Assembly: GCA_025359355.1 (NCBI GenBank)
Contig: JANYGR010000315.1
Coordinates: forward strand, 1 to 33,688
Reading direction: 5' to 3'
DNA from: Bacteroidota bacterium
GTDB lineage: Bacteria > Bacteroidota > Bacteroidia > B-17B0 > Aurantibacillaceae
Length of the DNA: 33,688 nt
The notes beneath the pieces were generated by a model. That model was not told the DNA's origin. It did not search any database and was given only the letters and a program-made list of their open reading frames with translations. Made by a program: the position numbers and the translations under genes. Below are positions 1 through 8,419 of this stretch, in pieces; position 1 is the first letter of the stretch, and each line of letters begins with the position of its first letter.

Positions 1-336
1 TAAATGCTTGTTAGAGCATGGAGAACAATCAAAAGTGAATTCTTGTATCCCACAATATTTCAAATCATCTCCTTCCAAAGGAGGCAAATTAAAAACATAT
101 TTTACTTTAAACCCTTCGATGTCATTTTTATTAGAATAAAATAATGTGTCACCATTTTTACTTTCATATAAAGAAGCGGTCTCTGAGTTATTTTTCTTAG
201 CCTTTTTAATTTCTCTATTTATTTCTTTTAAAATAGTTTTTTTATCATAAACCCCGCATGTAACAAAGTAAGGTAAAGTTTGACTTTTAATTATAAAAGA
301 AAAAATTACGAATATCAATACAATTAATTGTTTCAT
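1..336 (-). CDS. Secreted protein of unknown function, 3' end cut by window edge
   Basis: An open frame of 112 codons runs off the left edge of the window. Its ATG is at 334-336. The first 18 or so residues (MKQLIVLIFVIFSFIIKS, then QT) form a short basic and hydrophobic signal peptide, so the product is probably exported. The mature part is Lys/Asn-rich, starting with a helical KEINREIKKAKKNN stretch. The visible part has several cysteines (a CGVY segment, CGIQ, then CSPC), which suggests a disulfide-bonded periplasmic or surface protein. I do not recognise the family. It lies upstream of nothing else on this strand in the window and is separated by about 100 bases from the pyruvate kinase stop. 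Confidence 0.6.
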   Translation of the reverse strand, partial: MKQLIVLIFVIFSFIIKSQTLPYFVTCGVYDKKTILKEINREIKKAKKNNSETASLYESKNGDTLFYSNKNDIEGFKVKYVFNLPPLEGDDLKYCGIQEFTFDCSPCSNKHL

Positions 337-434
337 TTAGATCTTATCTTAAAACGACTCAAACACATACTCAACCAGTTTAACCCTCATCAAATAAGCG
401 TGTTAGACTAATTAAATCATATTTCACATTATTT

Positions 435-1865
435 TTACTGAATATAGCTCAACTTAAGCATGTTCGTTCTGCCTTTTTCTTTCATAGGCATACTCGCTAA
501 GTTAATTACTAAATCGTCTGCTTTTACAAAACCACCATCCTTAATATAATCTTTCAAATCAGAAATAGTGTCATCCGTACTTTCATATTTATCATAATAG
601 AATCCACGTACACCCCATACTAAACTCAAGGCGTTTAATAAATATTGATTATCTGTAAAAATATAAATGTTGGCTTTTGGTCGGTGACTACTTAATTTAA
701 AGGCTGTATACCCACTGTGTGTCATTGATACAATAGCTGTTACATTGGCCTGTTTAGCCATCACACTGGCATTATAACAAATACTATCCGTAATGTATGT
801 GACAGTTTTTAATTCAGGCTGATGTTCTTTGTAATAAATACGATCATCACTTTCTATTTGTGTGATGATACGTTTCATGTATTCAATAACCTTAACCGGG
901 TAACGCCCAACAGATGTTTCTGCACTTAACATTACCGCATCAGCACCATCAAGCACGGCATTAGCTACGTCGTTTACTTCCGCTCTTGTTGGTGTATAAG
1001 CCGTAATCATACTCTCCATCATTTGTGTAGCAATAATAACAGGCTTAGAGGCAAGGATACATTTATTCACAATCATTTTTTGTAATAACGGCACTTGCTC
1101 CATAGGCATCTCTACGCCTAAGTCTCCACGTGCTACCATCACACCATCTGTTACTTCAATAATTTTATCAATCTCTTTAATAGCTTCTGGTTTTTCAATC
1201 TTAGCAATAACACGCGCTGGTTTTTTCTTAGAACGAATAATGTCTTTTAATTCAATGATGTCTGTTACGCTTCTTACAAAGGATAAACCAATCCATTCAA
1301 AATTATTTTCGAGTGCGAAATCTAAATCGCGTAAATCCTTTAATGTCAAGCAAGGCAATGAAATTTTTGTATTGGGTAAATTCACTCCTTTTTTAGATGA
1401 TAAGTTGCCTCCCGCAATAATCAACGCGCGAACTTCATCCTTACGATTGGTTTCTATAACCTTCAGTGTGATTTTTCCATCATCAATTAATACTAATTCA
1501 CCCGCAGATACGTCTTGAGGGAACTGAGGATACGTCATAAATATTTTTTCTGCCGTACCTATGCATTCCTTGGTTGTAATGGTTATTTCGTTGCCATTGA
1601 TTAATTCAGCCCCATTATTTTCCATCACACCAATGCGTAATTTAGGTCCTTGAAGATCGCCTAAAATACCAACGTTACGGTTTAATTTTTTATTTAAAAT
1701 GCGAATATTATCTACGACATGTTTGATTGGTTCGTAATCGCCATGAGAAAAGTTAATGCGGCAAATATCTAAACCTGCTAAAAATAATTCTTCAAGAACG
1801 GCAATGTTTTCGGTAGACGGACCCATAGTGGCCACAATCTTAGTTTTGTTATAATTAAAATTCAT
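435..1865 (-). CDS. pyk: Pyruvate kinase
   Basis: Converts phosphoenolpyruvate and ADP to pyruvate and ATP, the last step of glycolysis, in the cytoplasm. The 476-residue length is normal for a bacterial enzyme without the extra C-terminal PEP-utiliser domain. Visible landmarks: KTKIVATMGPS at the N-terminus; RINFSHGD around residues 36-43 (substrate and K+ binding); the beta-barrel B domain at about 75-170; catalytic Lys222 in AKIEKPE; metal-binding Glu224; GDLG at 247-250; ATQMMESM at 279-286. The C-terminal allosteric domain follows (about 350-476). It appears to be transcribed alone: 175 bases separate it from the transporter stop upstream. A 17-base palindrome lies 52 bases before its start. 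Essentially certain. Confidence 0.98.
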   Translation of the reverse strand: MNFNYNKTKIVATMGPSTENIAVLEELFLAGLDICRINFSHGDYEPIKHVVDNIRILNKKLNRNVGILGDLQGPKLRIGVMENNGAELINGNEITITTKECIGTAEKIFMTYPQFPQDVSAGELVLIDDGKITLKVIETNRKDEVRALIIAGGNLSSKKGVNLPNTKISLPCLTLKDLRDLDFALENNFEWIGLSFVRSVTDIIELKDIIRSKKKPARVIAKIEKPEAIKEIDKIIEVTDGVMVARGDLGVEMPMEQVPLLQKMIVNKCILASKPVIIATQMMESMITAYTPTRAEVNDVANAVLDGADAVMLSAETSVGRYPVKVIEYMKRIITQIESDDRIYYKEHQPELKTVTYITDSICYNASVMAKQANVTAIVSMTHSGYTAFKLSSHRPKANIYIFTDNQYLLNALSLVWGVRGFYYDKYESTDDTISDLKDYIKDGGFVKADDLVINLASMPMKEKGRTNMLKLSYIQ

Positions 1866-1916
1866 ATGTAGATATTATTTTTTGTTGTCATATGGAATAC
1901 GCCTGTCTTCATTGAT

Positions 1917-1933
1917 GTTTGTTAGAAACAAAC
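1917..1933. repeat. Short palindrome upstream of pyk
   Basis: GTTTGTT and AACAAAC are perfect 7-base arms around the spacer AGA. The site lies in the 175-base gap between the transporter stop (2041) and the pyk start (1865), 52 bases upstream of pyk. It could be an operator for a dimeric regulator of glycolysis, or the small hairpin of a transcript end. No T-tract follows it, which argues against an intrinsic terminator. The position and symmetry are seen directly; any regulatory role is inference. Confidence 0.3.
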
Positions 1934-2040
1934 TCTTTGTAAATGGCTATTTCATAATGCTTTTTATTACCACGAATGTAGTTATTTCGTTTGTAAATTC
2001 ATATTTATTAAATTATTACGCTATTAGCAGAATGAGCCTA

Positions 2041-3462
2041 TTAATGCGCTACATCTGATTTCACATCGTAGTCGATTCCTTGTGCCTTTAAGATGCCTTT
2101 TACTTTCCATGCGTAAAATGCTAAATATCCAAAACAAAATACAGTAACAATATATGATGCATGAGGATTAATGGCATCTACCAAAAGCCCTTGTAATGGC
2201 GGAATGATGGCGCCACCAAAAATCATCATCACTAATAACGATGAACCTTGATTTGTATATTTCCCTAAACCATTAATGGCTAATGCAAAAATACAAGGCC
2301 ACATCACCGAACAAAATAAACCACCACTCATAAAAGAATACAAGGCCAAATTACCAGTTGTAACTAATCCAACAATCATCATGGCACAGGCTGTTAATGC
2401 CAATATCAAAAGGGTTTTAGCAGGATTGTCGCCAGAAATAATAAAGATGACAGAAGCTAAAATAACATATGGGATGTAATATAAATAATCATCTACCTGA
2501 CTACCTCGCAATAAATTTACCCCATAAATAATGGCAAAAGCAATCAATGGCATGACTAATTGTAATATCAATTTATTAGTTTTTCCTACGTTAAACGCAC
2601 CAATAGAGCCTGTCCAACGACCTATCATTAAACTGCCCCAATACAAAGAAATAAAATGTGATATTTTAGTATGGTCCAACCCTTTGATTTCAGGCATTTT
2701 TAATAGTGCCCCCATATTACTTTGTATCGTCACCTCTACTCCTACATATACAAAAATAGCTAGCATTCCCAATGTCAATTGAGGAAATTTTAAAGCACCA
2801 AGTTCTTTCGTTGTTACATCGCTATCTTTTGAATTAGCTGATATAACAGGTAGTTTAGAGAACCATAAAATAGTAGCGCACAATATAAATAATAAAAATA
2901 AAATTAAGGCTGGTGTTTTAACAGCATCTAAACTACTGTCGGCTGCAGCTGGCGCATTGATATTGCCAAATAATGCAAAACTTAAAATAACAGGGCCTAT
3001 TGTGGTACCAAAGGAATTAATTCCTCCTGCTAAGTTCAAGCGTTGCGCTCCTGTTTCTTTATCTCCAAAATTAATTACAAAGGGATTCGCTACTATCTGC
3101 TGCAAAGCAAACCCTAAGCCTATAATGAACAAAGCGCAAAGTAACAATGGATATGAATTGAAACTAGCTGCTGGTATAAAAAATAAAGATCCGATAGCGG
3201 AAACTAATAAGCCAAGGATTAATGCTTTTTTATATCCCATTTTAAATATTGGATCGCCACTTGAGCGCGAAATAATAAAATAGATGAGCGAGCCTACGCC
3301 ATAAGCAGCATAAAAAGATAAATCTACTAACTGCGATTGAAATTGAGAAAGTTCGAATTTAGCCTTAAATAAAGGGATAAGAATGCCATTGCTTGCTGCA
3401 ACAAAGCCCCAAAAGAAAAATACAGAAATTAATGCGACAAAAGATGATTGAAGTTTTTGCAT
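2041..3462 (-). CDS. FucP-type sugar MFS transporter (fucose/glucose/galactose:H+ symporter family)
   Basis: A 473-residue inner-membrane permease of the major facilitator superfamily, most like the FHS subfamily (FucP, GluP/GlcP), which imports sugars with protons. The sequence shows about 12 hydrophobic segments. The N-terminal FFFWGFVAASNGILIPLFK stretch is typical of this subfamily, and the GLGFALQQIVANPFVINFG stretch (about residues 115-135) matches the conserved helix 4 region. The cytoplasmic loop around residues 205-225 is hydrophilic, and the second half begins near 230. The exact sugar cannot be read from sequence. The gene stands alone, divergent from the methyltransferase at 3606. 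A TAAGTTTG string on the minus strand at 3518-3525 could be a -7 box, but no convincing -33 partner is visible. Confidence 0.9.
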   Translation of the reverse strand: MQKLQSSFVALISVFFFWGFVAASNGILIPLFKAKFELSQFQSQLVDLSFYAAYGVGSLIYFIISRSSGDPIFKMGYKKALILGLLVSAIGSLFFIPAASFNSYPLLLCALFIIGLGFALQQIVANPFVINFGDKETGAQRLNLAGGINSFGTTIGPVILSFALFGNINAPAAADSSLDAVKTPALILFLLFILCATILWFSKLPVISANSKDSDVTTKELGALKFPQLTLGMLAIFVYVGVEVTIQSNMGALLKMPEIKGLDHTKISHFISLYWGSLMIGRWTGSIGAFNVGKTNKLILQLVMPLIAFAIIYGVNLLRGSQVDDYLYYIPYVILASVIFIISGDNPAKTLLILALTACAMMIVGLVTTGNLALYSFMSGGLFCSVMWPCIFALAINGLGKYTNQGSSLLVMMIFGGAIIPPLQGLLVDAINPHASYIVTVFCFGYLAFYAWKVKGILKAQGIDYDVKSDVAH

Positions 3463-3605
3463 AATAGGTGTTTAATAATACCCCACAAGTTATATTTTTA
3501 GCTCGTACATTCATCGTCAAACTTATTGCATTATCAACAGTGTATTATTAACTACTTCATATAAAAAACTGATAACTCATCATACATAACTCATAACTTT
3601 AAAGC

Positions 3606-4493
3606 ATGGAATTACTAACACCAACACACTGGAACGATTACGAATTATTAGATTGTGGCGATTTTGAAAAGCTTGAACGCTTTGGCAAATACATCACCAT
3701 ACGCCCCGAACCACAAGCGGTTTGGAAAAAAATATATACCCAAGCAGAATGGGAAAAGCAAGCTCACGTTAAATTTATTTCTAAATCTTCATCTAGTGGC
3801 GAATGGAAAATGTTGAAGAAAATGCCAGAGCAATGGCATATCGAATATCCTTTAAACAGTGTGCAACACCGCACTCAAACATTAGATTTCAGATTGGGCT
3901 TAACCTCGTTTAAACATGTCGGTATTTTTCCAGAACAAGCTTGTAACTGGGATGTCATCCATCAATTTTTAGTAGGCTTAGATAAACCAAAATTTTTAAA
4001 TTTATTTGCCTACACAGGCGGGGCTTCAATTGCGGCGCGTGCGGCTGGTGCTGACGTTACACATGTTGATAGCATCAAACAAGTAGTTAGTTGGGCAAAT
4101 GAAAATATGCAAAATTCTCATTTAGATAATATTCGTTGGATGGTAGACGATGCGCTTAAGTTTGTGAAAAAAGAACAACGACGCGGAAATCTATATCAAG
4201 GAATTATTTTAGATCCGCCTGCTTTTGGCCATGGCCCTAATGGCGAAAAATGGAAACTAGAAGATAATATTTTAGAAATGATTGATAGCGTGTTGCAAAT
4301 TTTAGATCCCAAACAACACCTGCTTATTCTAAATGCTTATTCACTGGGGTTTTCAGCTTTAGTACCTCAAAATTTATTACAACCATTTGCAACAAAACAT
4401 AAATCAAAACTAAGTATTGGCGAATTATATTTAGAAGCAAAAAGTGGTGTTAACTTGCCGTTAGGCGTTTGGGGCAGATTGGAGAAGAAATAG
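3606..4493 (+). CDS. Class I SAM-dependent methyltransferase, RlmI-like
   Basis: A 295-residue cytoplasmic methyltransferase of the RlmI/RlmK type, probably acting on rRNA. The SAM-binding motif LFAYTGGASIAA sits at about residues 134-145, the acidic strand THVDSIKQ at about 157, and the catalytic-loop motif LDPPAFGHG at about 202-210. These are the hallmarks of this family. It lacks the N-terminal PUA domain of E. coli RlmI, which has about 400 residues. The shorter N-terminus here carries a beta-rich segment (about 1-95) ending near the FRLGLTSFKHVGIFPEQ stretch. The ATG at 3606 was chosen because the family N-terminus begins right there. Family assignment is firm; the modified nucleotide is not known. 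Confidence 0.85.
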   Translation: MELLTPTHWNDYELLDCGDFEKLERFGKYITIRPEPQAVWKKIYTQAEWEKQAHVKFISKSSSSGEWKMLKKMPEQWHIEYPLNSVQHRTQTLDFRLGLTSFKHVGIFPEQACNWDVIHQFLVGLDKPKFLNLFAYTGGASIAARAAGADVTHVDSIKQVVSWANENMQNSHLDNIRWMVDDALKFVKKEQRRGNLYQGIILDPPAFGHGPNGEKWKLEDNILEMIDSVLQILDPKQHLLILNAYSLGFSALVPQNLLQPFATKHKSKLSIGELYLEAKSGVNLPLGVWGRLEKK

Positions 4494-4596
4494 TTTTACT
4501 GTTAAAAAAATGTAATTCCAAATTGATTACATAAACAAGTTCAATATAATATATACTTTCATCGCGTTATTGAAACTATCATTTATTTGACGACGT

Positions 4597-5358
4597 ATGA
4601 AATACTCCCTATTTAATTTCTTTCTATTAGCCTTGTTTATTATTAGCGGAAGCTATAATTTATCAGCGCAAAAATCCGACTCTATTATGCTAATTAATAG
4701 AAAATATAAACATGAGGTTGGTATTGATGTTCAAGGGCTTATTCAAAGAAATTTGGGTTCAACACTTATTTTAAAAATAAAACGAAAAGAAAAATTAGTT
4801 AATCTAACTGGCAGTAAAAACTTTAGATTCCAACTAAATTTAAGCGGCACCTTTCCTGTTTCAGAAAAAACAACACAAATAGATTCTGCTCAGTATCGTT
4901 ATAGTAATAAAGGAGCAAGTTCATTCACAATTCAACCCATGTTTGGCATTGAACGTATTAAGTTTTACGGAAAATTCAATTTTTATTATGGTGTAGATTT
5001 TGGTCCATATTACTCATATATAGATAATGGTTATATGGCTTTTAAATATACTTATTTAAATAGTGGTGTTAATGGTTACAACAATACTAACGGTGGCCCT
5101 ATTGAAACTCAATCAAAAAAGTATGGTGTTTCTGTTGCTCCATTTATTGGTATAAAATACCGTATTTCTTCTCATTTCAGCGCTAGTTTGGAGTCTTGCT
5201 TTTATTTATCCTATTTTATAACTAAAGAAAAAAGTTACAATATCCCCTATTATTATAACCCAAGTAATTCAACTGTTTTAATCAGTGAAAAAACCGCTCA
5301 CGGCTTTGATTTTTCCATGAAATATCTTCGATTTCTAACTATTAATTATCATTTATAA
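4597..5358 (+). CDS. Predicted outer-membrane beta-barrel protein, unknown function
   Basis: 253 residues with a clear signal peptide (MKYSLFNFFLLALFIISGSYNLSAQ, cleavage probably after SA). The mature part alternates hydrophobic and polar residues and is rich in Tyr, Phe, Ser, Gly and Asn, with amphipathic strands such as FNFYYGVDFGPYYSYI (about 130) and KYGVSVAPFIGIKYRISSHF (about 187). It ends in YLRFLTINYHL, consistent with a porin-like barrel. It resembles the many small outer-membrane beta-barrel proteins of Bacteroidota, with no specific function assignable. It is 103 bases after the methyltransferase and converges on the OmpA-family gene, whose stop is 16 bases beyond. The barrel call is inference from composition. 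Confidence 0.65.
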   Translation: MKYSLFNFFLLALFIISGSYNLSAQKSDSIMLINRKYKHEVGIDVQGLIQRNLGSTLILKIKRKEKLVNLTGSKNFRFQLNLSGTFPVSEKTTQIDSAQYRYSNKGASSFTIQPMFGIERIKFYGKFNFYYGVDFGPYYSYIDNGYMAFKYTYLNSGVNGYNNTNGGPIETQSKKYGVSVAPFIGIKYRISSHFSASLESCFYLSYFITKEKSYNIPYYYNPSNSTVLISEKTAHGFDFSMKYLRFLTINYHL

Positions 5359-5374
5359 GAGGTAGTAATAATTC

Positions 5375-7357
5375 TTATTTCAAATAACTCACAGCGATGA
5401 TTTGTATTTTTCGTTCCATAGCCGCATAAGGGCTGTAAACGGAATTTCTCACATCTTTCACATCATCACTTACTTTACTAACTGGTAACTCACCAATGTC
5501 TTCATTCGTAAATTCAATATTTCCTTCCGCAGGGTTTGTATTATTGACATACTTCACAAACTCTCCATTGTTATATTCTAAAAAATAATTTTGCAAACTA
5601 CTAATACGTCGTTTTGCTAAGTTTACATTATAATCCGTGCTTGCTAACGGGCTACAATAGCCTTTCATGGTGATTTTTACTTTTTCGCCACGTGCTAAAA
5701 CTTGTTCTAATAATAACGCAAATTTTTCAAGGTCTTGCATTCCTGCATCTACACTGTCTTCAAAGAAATTCTCGACACGGTTTTGTGCTAAATTTTTCGC
5801 ATCGCCTTCCAATCCTTTTGTGTATTCTACAAAATATTTTGGTTTCAATACCGTGTAATCTTCATAGGTTTTTTTATAATTTTTTTTCGTAACAATCACT
5901 TTCGTTTTTGGTTCTGGTTCATCATTATGAAAATATAAAGTTAACGGACACAACACTTTCATTTGATTAATAATAAGCGCTGTTGTGTCAATTGGCTTTG
6001 GTGGCTCAGTAAGAGGAGTTATAGGAAAACTATAAATATCATTGCAGCAACTCGGTTTATCTTCAAAATAAGAACCTATACGATTAGAAGAAATATAGGC
6101 TTTATCTTTTTTAGAATTAATACTATAATAAATATCGTTATAACTACTATTAATCGGATACCCTAAATTTTGTGCGTCTGTAAATTCACGCTGTGCTGAG
6201 CTTGCCGAAGTATTGTTTTTATACTCCGATTTAAAAATATCAAAGTTACCTAAACCCTTATGCCATGTGCTGCTAAAAAAAAGCGTATTGTTTTCTTTCA
6301 CATACCAAGGAGTAATTTCATCTTCTATCGAATTTATTTTTTTTCCTGCATTTATAGGGGTTTCAAAAGATTCATCTTTATTCATATAAGCATACCAAAT
6401 ATCCATCGCTCCTTCTCCCGCCCCTCTATCACTGGCAAAAAACAACACATCCTTTCCATTCAATTCGCTAAAACATGGTTGCGTGGTATTACTTCCATCC
6501 ACATTAATGGGAGCAGGTAATTTTTGCAAATCGGTCCAATGTCCATCTTTAAAATTAGATACATAAATTTCACATTTATATTGACTGGCATTGATAGCGC
6601 CACAGCGCGATACAAAGATTTTAGTGAAATCCGCATTGAAACTCGTATTGGCATTATGAATTCCATTTTTATTAAACAAACTATCAAGCTCTTTGGCTTT
6701 TAAAAATTTATTTTCTTTAATGGGCGATTTATGAGCCGTATATAATTTATTAAACCCAACGCCATTAGCGTCACTCTTTGATTTATCTCGTAATGATGAA
6801 AAATATAACAAGCTGTCGTACTCAAAGGGAGCATACTCACTCACCTTAGAATTTACCATACTATCTAAATGTAAAATTTTTACGTCCACCGGATTTTTCA
6901 CTAAGATCTGAGCTATGTCGCAAGCCTCAAATTCTTGCTTCGCTTTAAGTGCCAATTGCTTTTTTATTTTGTCTTTACTGTTCTTTTGTTTTTTATAATA
7001 TTTGTCGAAATATTTTTTTGCATCCTTGTATTTACCAGTGTTTTTGAGCTGTGTAGCAATATAAAAAGGAACTTCGGTATATGTTTTACCATTATCTTGC
7101 TTAAAGATTTTTTCATACCAATGCAACGCCGTAGCATTATCATAATTTAAACGAGAGGCATCAGCAAACAATAATTGATATGTTACATTAGACGAATCGA
7201 TTAAAATAATTTGATTATAAATTTGTGTAGCTGATGAATAATCTTTTATACTGATGGCATCAGAGCCCTGTTTTAATAATTGCTTGATGCTTTGAGCCTT
7301 TGTATTAACAAGCATTCCAAAGCAAAGTATAAAAAGATAAATTGTTTTTTTAAACAT
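5375..7357 (-). CDS. OmpA-family protein with TPR and PD40 repeats (T9SS-linked envelope protein)
   Basis: A 660-residue exported protein built like PorE and related T9SS-associated proteins. It has a signal peptide (to about residue 21, TKAQ), then TPR helices at about 22-140. A PD40/WD40-like beta-propeller lies at about 165-445, with repeats such as LLYFSSLRDKSK, IFVSRCGAINAS, VLFFASDRGAGEG, LFFSSTWHKGLG and AYISSNRIGS. A C-terminal OmpA-like domain covers about 530-660. In that domain the arginine that binds peptidoglycan is present (Arg584 in LAKRRISSL). The position of the usual Asp (GYTD in OmpA) is Ser569 (GYCS). It is the last gene of the surface locus, starting 6 bases after the PorP/SprF stop, so it is almost certainly co-transcribed. 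Likely role: anchoring or stabilising the surface or secretion complex. It lacks an obvious carboxypeptidase-regulatory insert between the propeller and the OmpA domain. Confidence 0.85.
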   Translation of the reverse strand: MFKKTIYLFILCFGMLVNTKAQSIKQLLKQGSDAISIKDYSSATQIYNQIILIDSSNVTYQLLFADASRLNYDNATALHWYEKIFKQDNGKTYTEVPFYIATQLKNTGKYKDAKKYFDKYYKKQKNSKDKIKKQLALKAKQEFEACDIAQILVKNPVDVKILHLDSMVNSKVSEYAPFEYDSLLYFSSLRDKSKSDANGVGFNKLYTAHKSPIKENKFLKAKELDSLFNKNGIHNANTSFNADFTKIFVSRCGAINASQYKCEIYVSNFKDGHWTDLQKLPAPINVDGSNTTQPCFSELNGKDVLFFASDRGAGEGAMDIWYAYMNKDESFETPINAGKKINSIEDEITPWYVKENNTLFFSSTWHKGLGNFDIFKSEYKNNTSASSAQREFTDAQNLGYPINSSYNDIYYSINSKKDKAYISSNRIGSYFEDKPSCCNDIYSFPITPLTEPPKPIDTTALIINQMKVLCPLTLYFHNDEPEPKTKVIVTKKNYKKTYEDYTVLKPKYFVEYTKGLEGDAKNLAQNRVENFFEDSVDAGMQDLEKFALLLEQVLARGEKVKITMKGYCSPLASTDYNVNLAKRRISSLQNYFLEYNNGEFVKYVNNTNPAEGNIEFTNEDIGELPVSKVSDDVKDVRNSVYSPYAAMERKIQIIAVSYLK

Positions 7358-7363
7358 AAGGTT

Positions 7364-8419
7364 TTACATATAAATAGGGCACACGCGAGTTTTAGGTACA
7401 AACGGAATTACTTTTTTGAAAATATAGGTCACATAAAATTCAATGGCTCCCTTATGACTGGTAGCTGCATTAAATTTACTTGTATTAACGTCGTAACTAA
7501 TTCCAGCAGTTAATGTTTTAATTTGATAGCCAACACGAGCAATTACAGCATCACTTGTTCTATAATACAATCCTACGGACGCAGACTGATTTGTTTTTTG
7601 ATCTAACAAAAAGCGCAACTGCGTGCCAGGAACAATTTCGTTATACTTGCCTTGGTGTGAGTATAGTAACTCTGCAACAATGTCTATTTTGGGCGCAATC
7701 GGGTATTGAAAACACACATAATTATTTAACTTAGCATCTAATCGAATACTGGTATTATTTTGAAAAGTTAATGTAGGACTTGTAAAATGATGATACGAAA
7801 TGCCATACTGCACAAAAGCCCTTTGTTTAATAGCATACTGGAGAGCCGTACCAATATTGAAATCGCCAAAAGTAGTTGCGTTTTTTGCAAAATTTTCACC
7901 AGTATTATTAGAAGAACTGTAGGAATTACCTTGATACTGATCATCAAAGGTCATTCGGTTATAATTAAATGCACTGTTAGAAATGCCTGCCGTTAAGCCT
8001 GTAGTCCATAACAAGGTAGAATCTTTATTTACTTTATGAATATACGACCCCGATAAATACAATTGATTCGTATTGTAATACGTATCGCCTGCTTTATCAT
8101 TATTAAATACGATGCCTATTCCAAAACAATCGCTTTTCATTTTTTTAGTTTTAAAACGTCCGTCAGCTGCAAATGAAATGGTGCGATAAGGAACAGGTAC
8201 ACTCGACCACTGACTGCGATAAATAGCATTAACGCGGTAATCACCATCAAATAGCCCAGTAAAAGCAGGATTCGCGTTTAAGATAGAACCATTGTATTGA
8301 GAGAAGTGTATATCTTGCCCATATAAAAAGGTTACTTGAAGTAAGAGTAAAGTTGTTCGGAAAAAACTTTTTCTTAGCTTAAATAAACAAAAAAATATGT
8401 CGGATAACTTTTTTATCAT
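7364..8419 (-). CDS. PorP/SprF family type IX secretion outer-membrane protein (copy 1)
   Basis: 351 residues, with a signal sequence ending at about residue 34 (FLYGQ). The family N-terminal signature follows: DIHFSQYNGSILNANPAFTGLF, then YRVNAIYRSQW and PYRTISFAADG. The rest is a beta-barrel of the SprF/PorP type. In established examples (SprB with SprF in Flavobacterium johnsoniae) such proteins are needed for secretion or attachment of a partner carrying a type-B C-terminal domain. Here the partner is the gene directly upstream: the start codon overlaps its stop as ATGA (8416-8419), implying translational coupling. The protein ends in FVPKTRVCPIYM, a tail shared with the paralog at 10768 and the remnant at 10154. 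Confidence 0.93.
   Translation of the reverse strand: MIKKLSDIFFCLFKLRKSFFRTTLLLLQVTFLYGQDIHFSQYNGSILNANPAFTGLFDGDYRVNAIYRSQWSSVPVPYRTISFAADGRFKTKKMKSDCFGIGIVFNNDKAGDTYYNTNQLYLSGSYIHKVNKDSTLLWTTGLTAGISNSAFNYNRMTFDDQYQGNSYSSSNNTGENFAKNATTFGDFNIGTALQYAIKQRAFVQYGISYHHFTSPTLTFQNNTSIRLDAKLNNYVCFQYPIAPKIDIVAELLYSHQGKYNEIVPGTQLRFLLDQKTNQSASVGLYYRTSDAVIARVGYQIKTLTAGISYDVNTSKFNAATSHKGAIEFYVTYIFKKVIPFVPKTRVCPIYM

Noticed and set aside
3518..3525. TAAGTTTG on the minus strand as a -7 box for the sugar transporter
   Set aside because: It matches TAnnTTTG exactly and lies about 55 bases before the start, but no TTTG/TTG element occurs at the right distance upstream, so it is not listed as a promoter.
5963..6166. 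Plus-strand open frames within the OmpA-family gene (5667-7150)
   Set aside because: They are antisense to well-supported TPR, PD40 and OmpA domains and show hydrophobic or Arg/Lys/Ile-rich sequence typical of reversed coding DNA.
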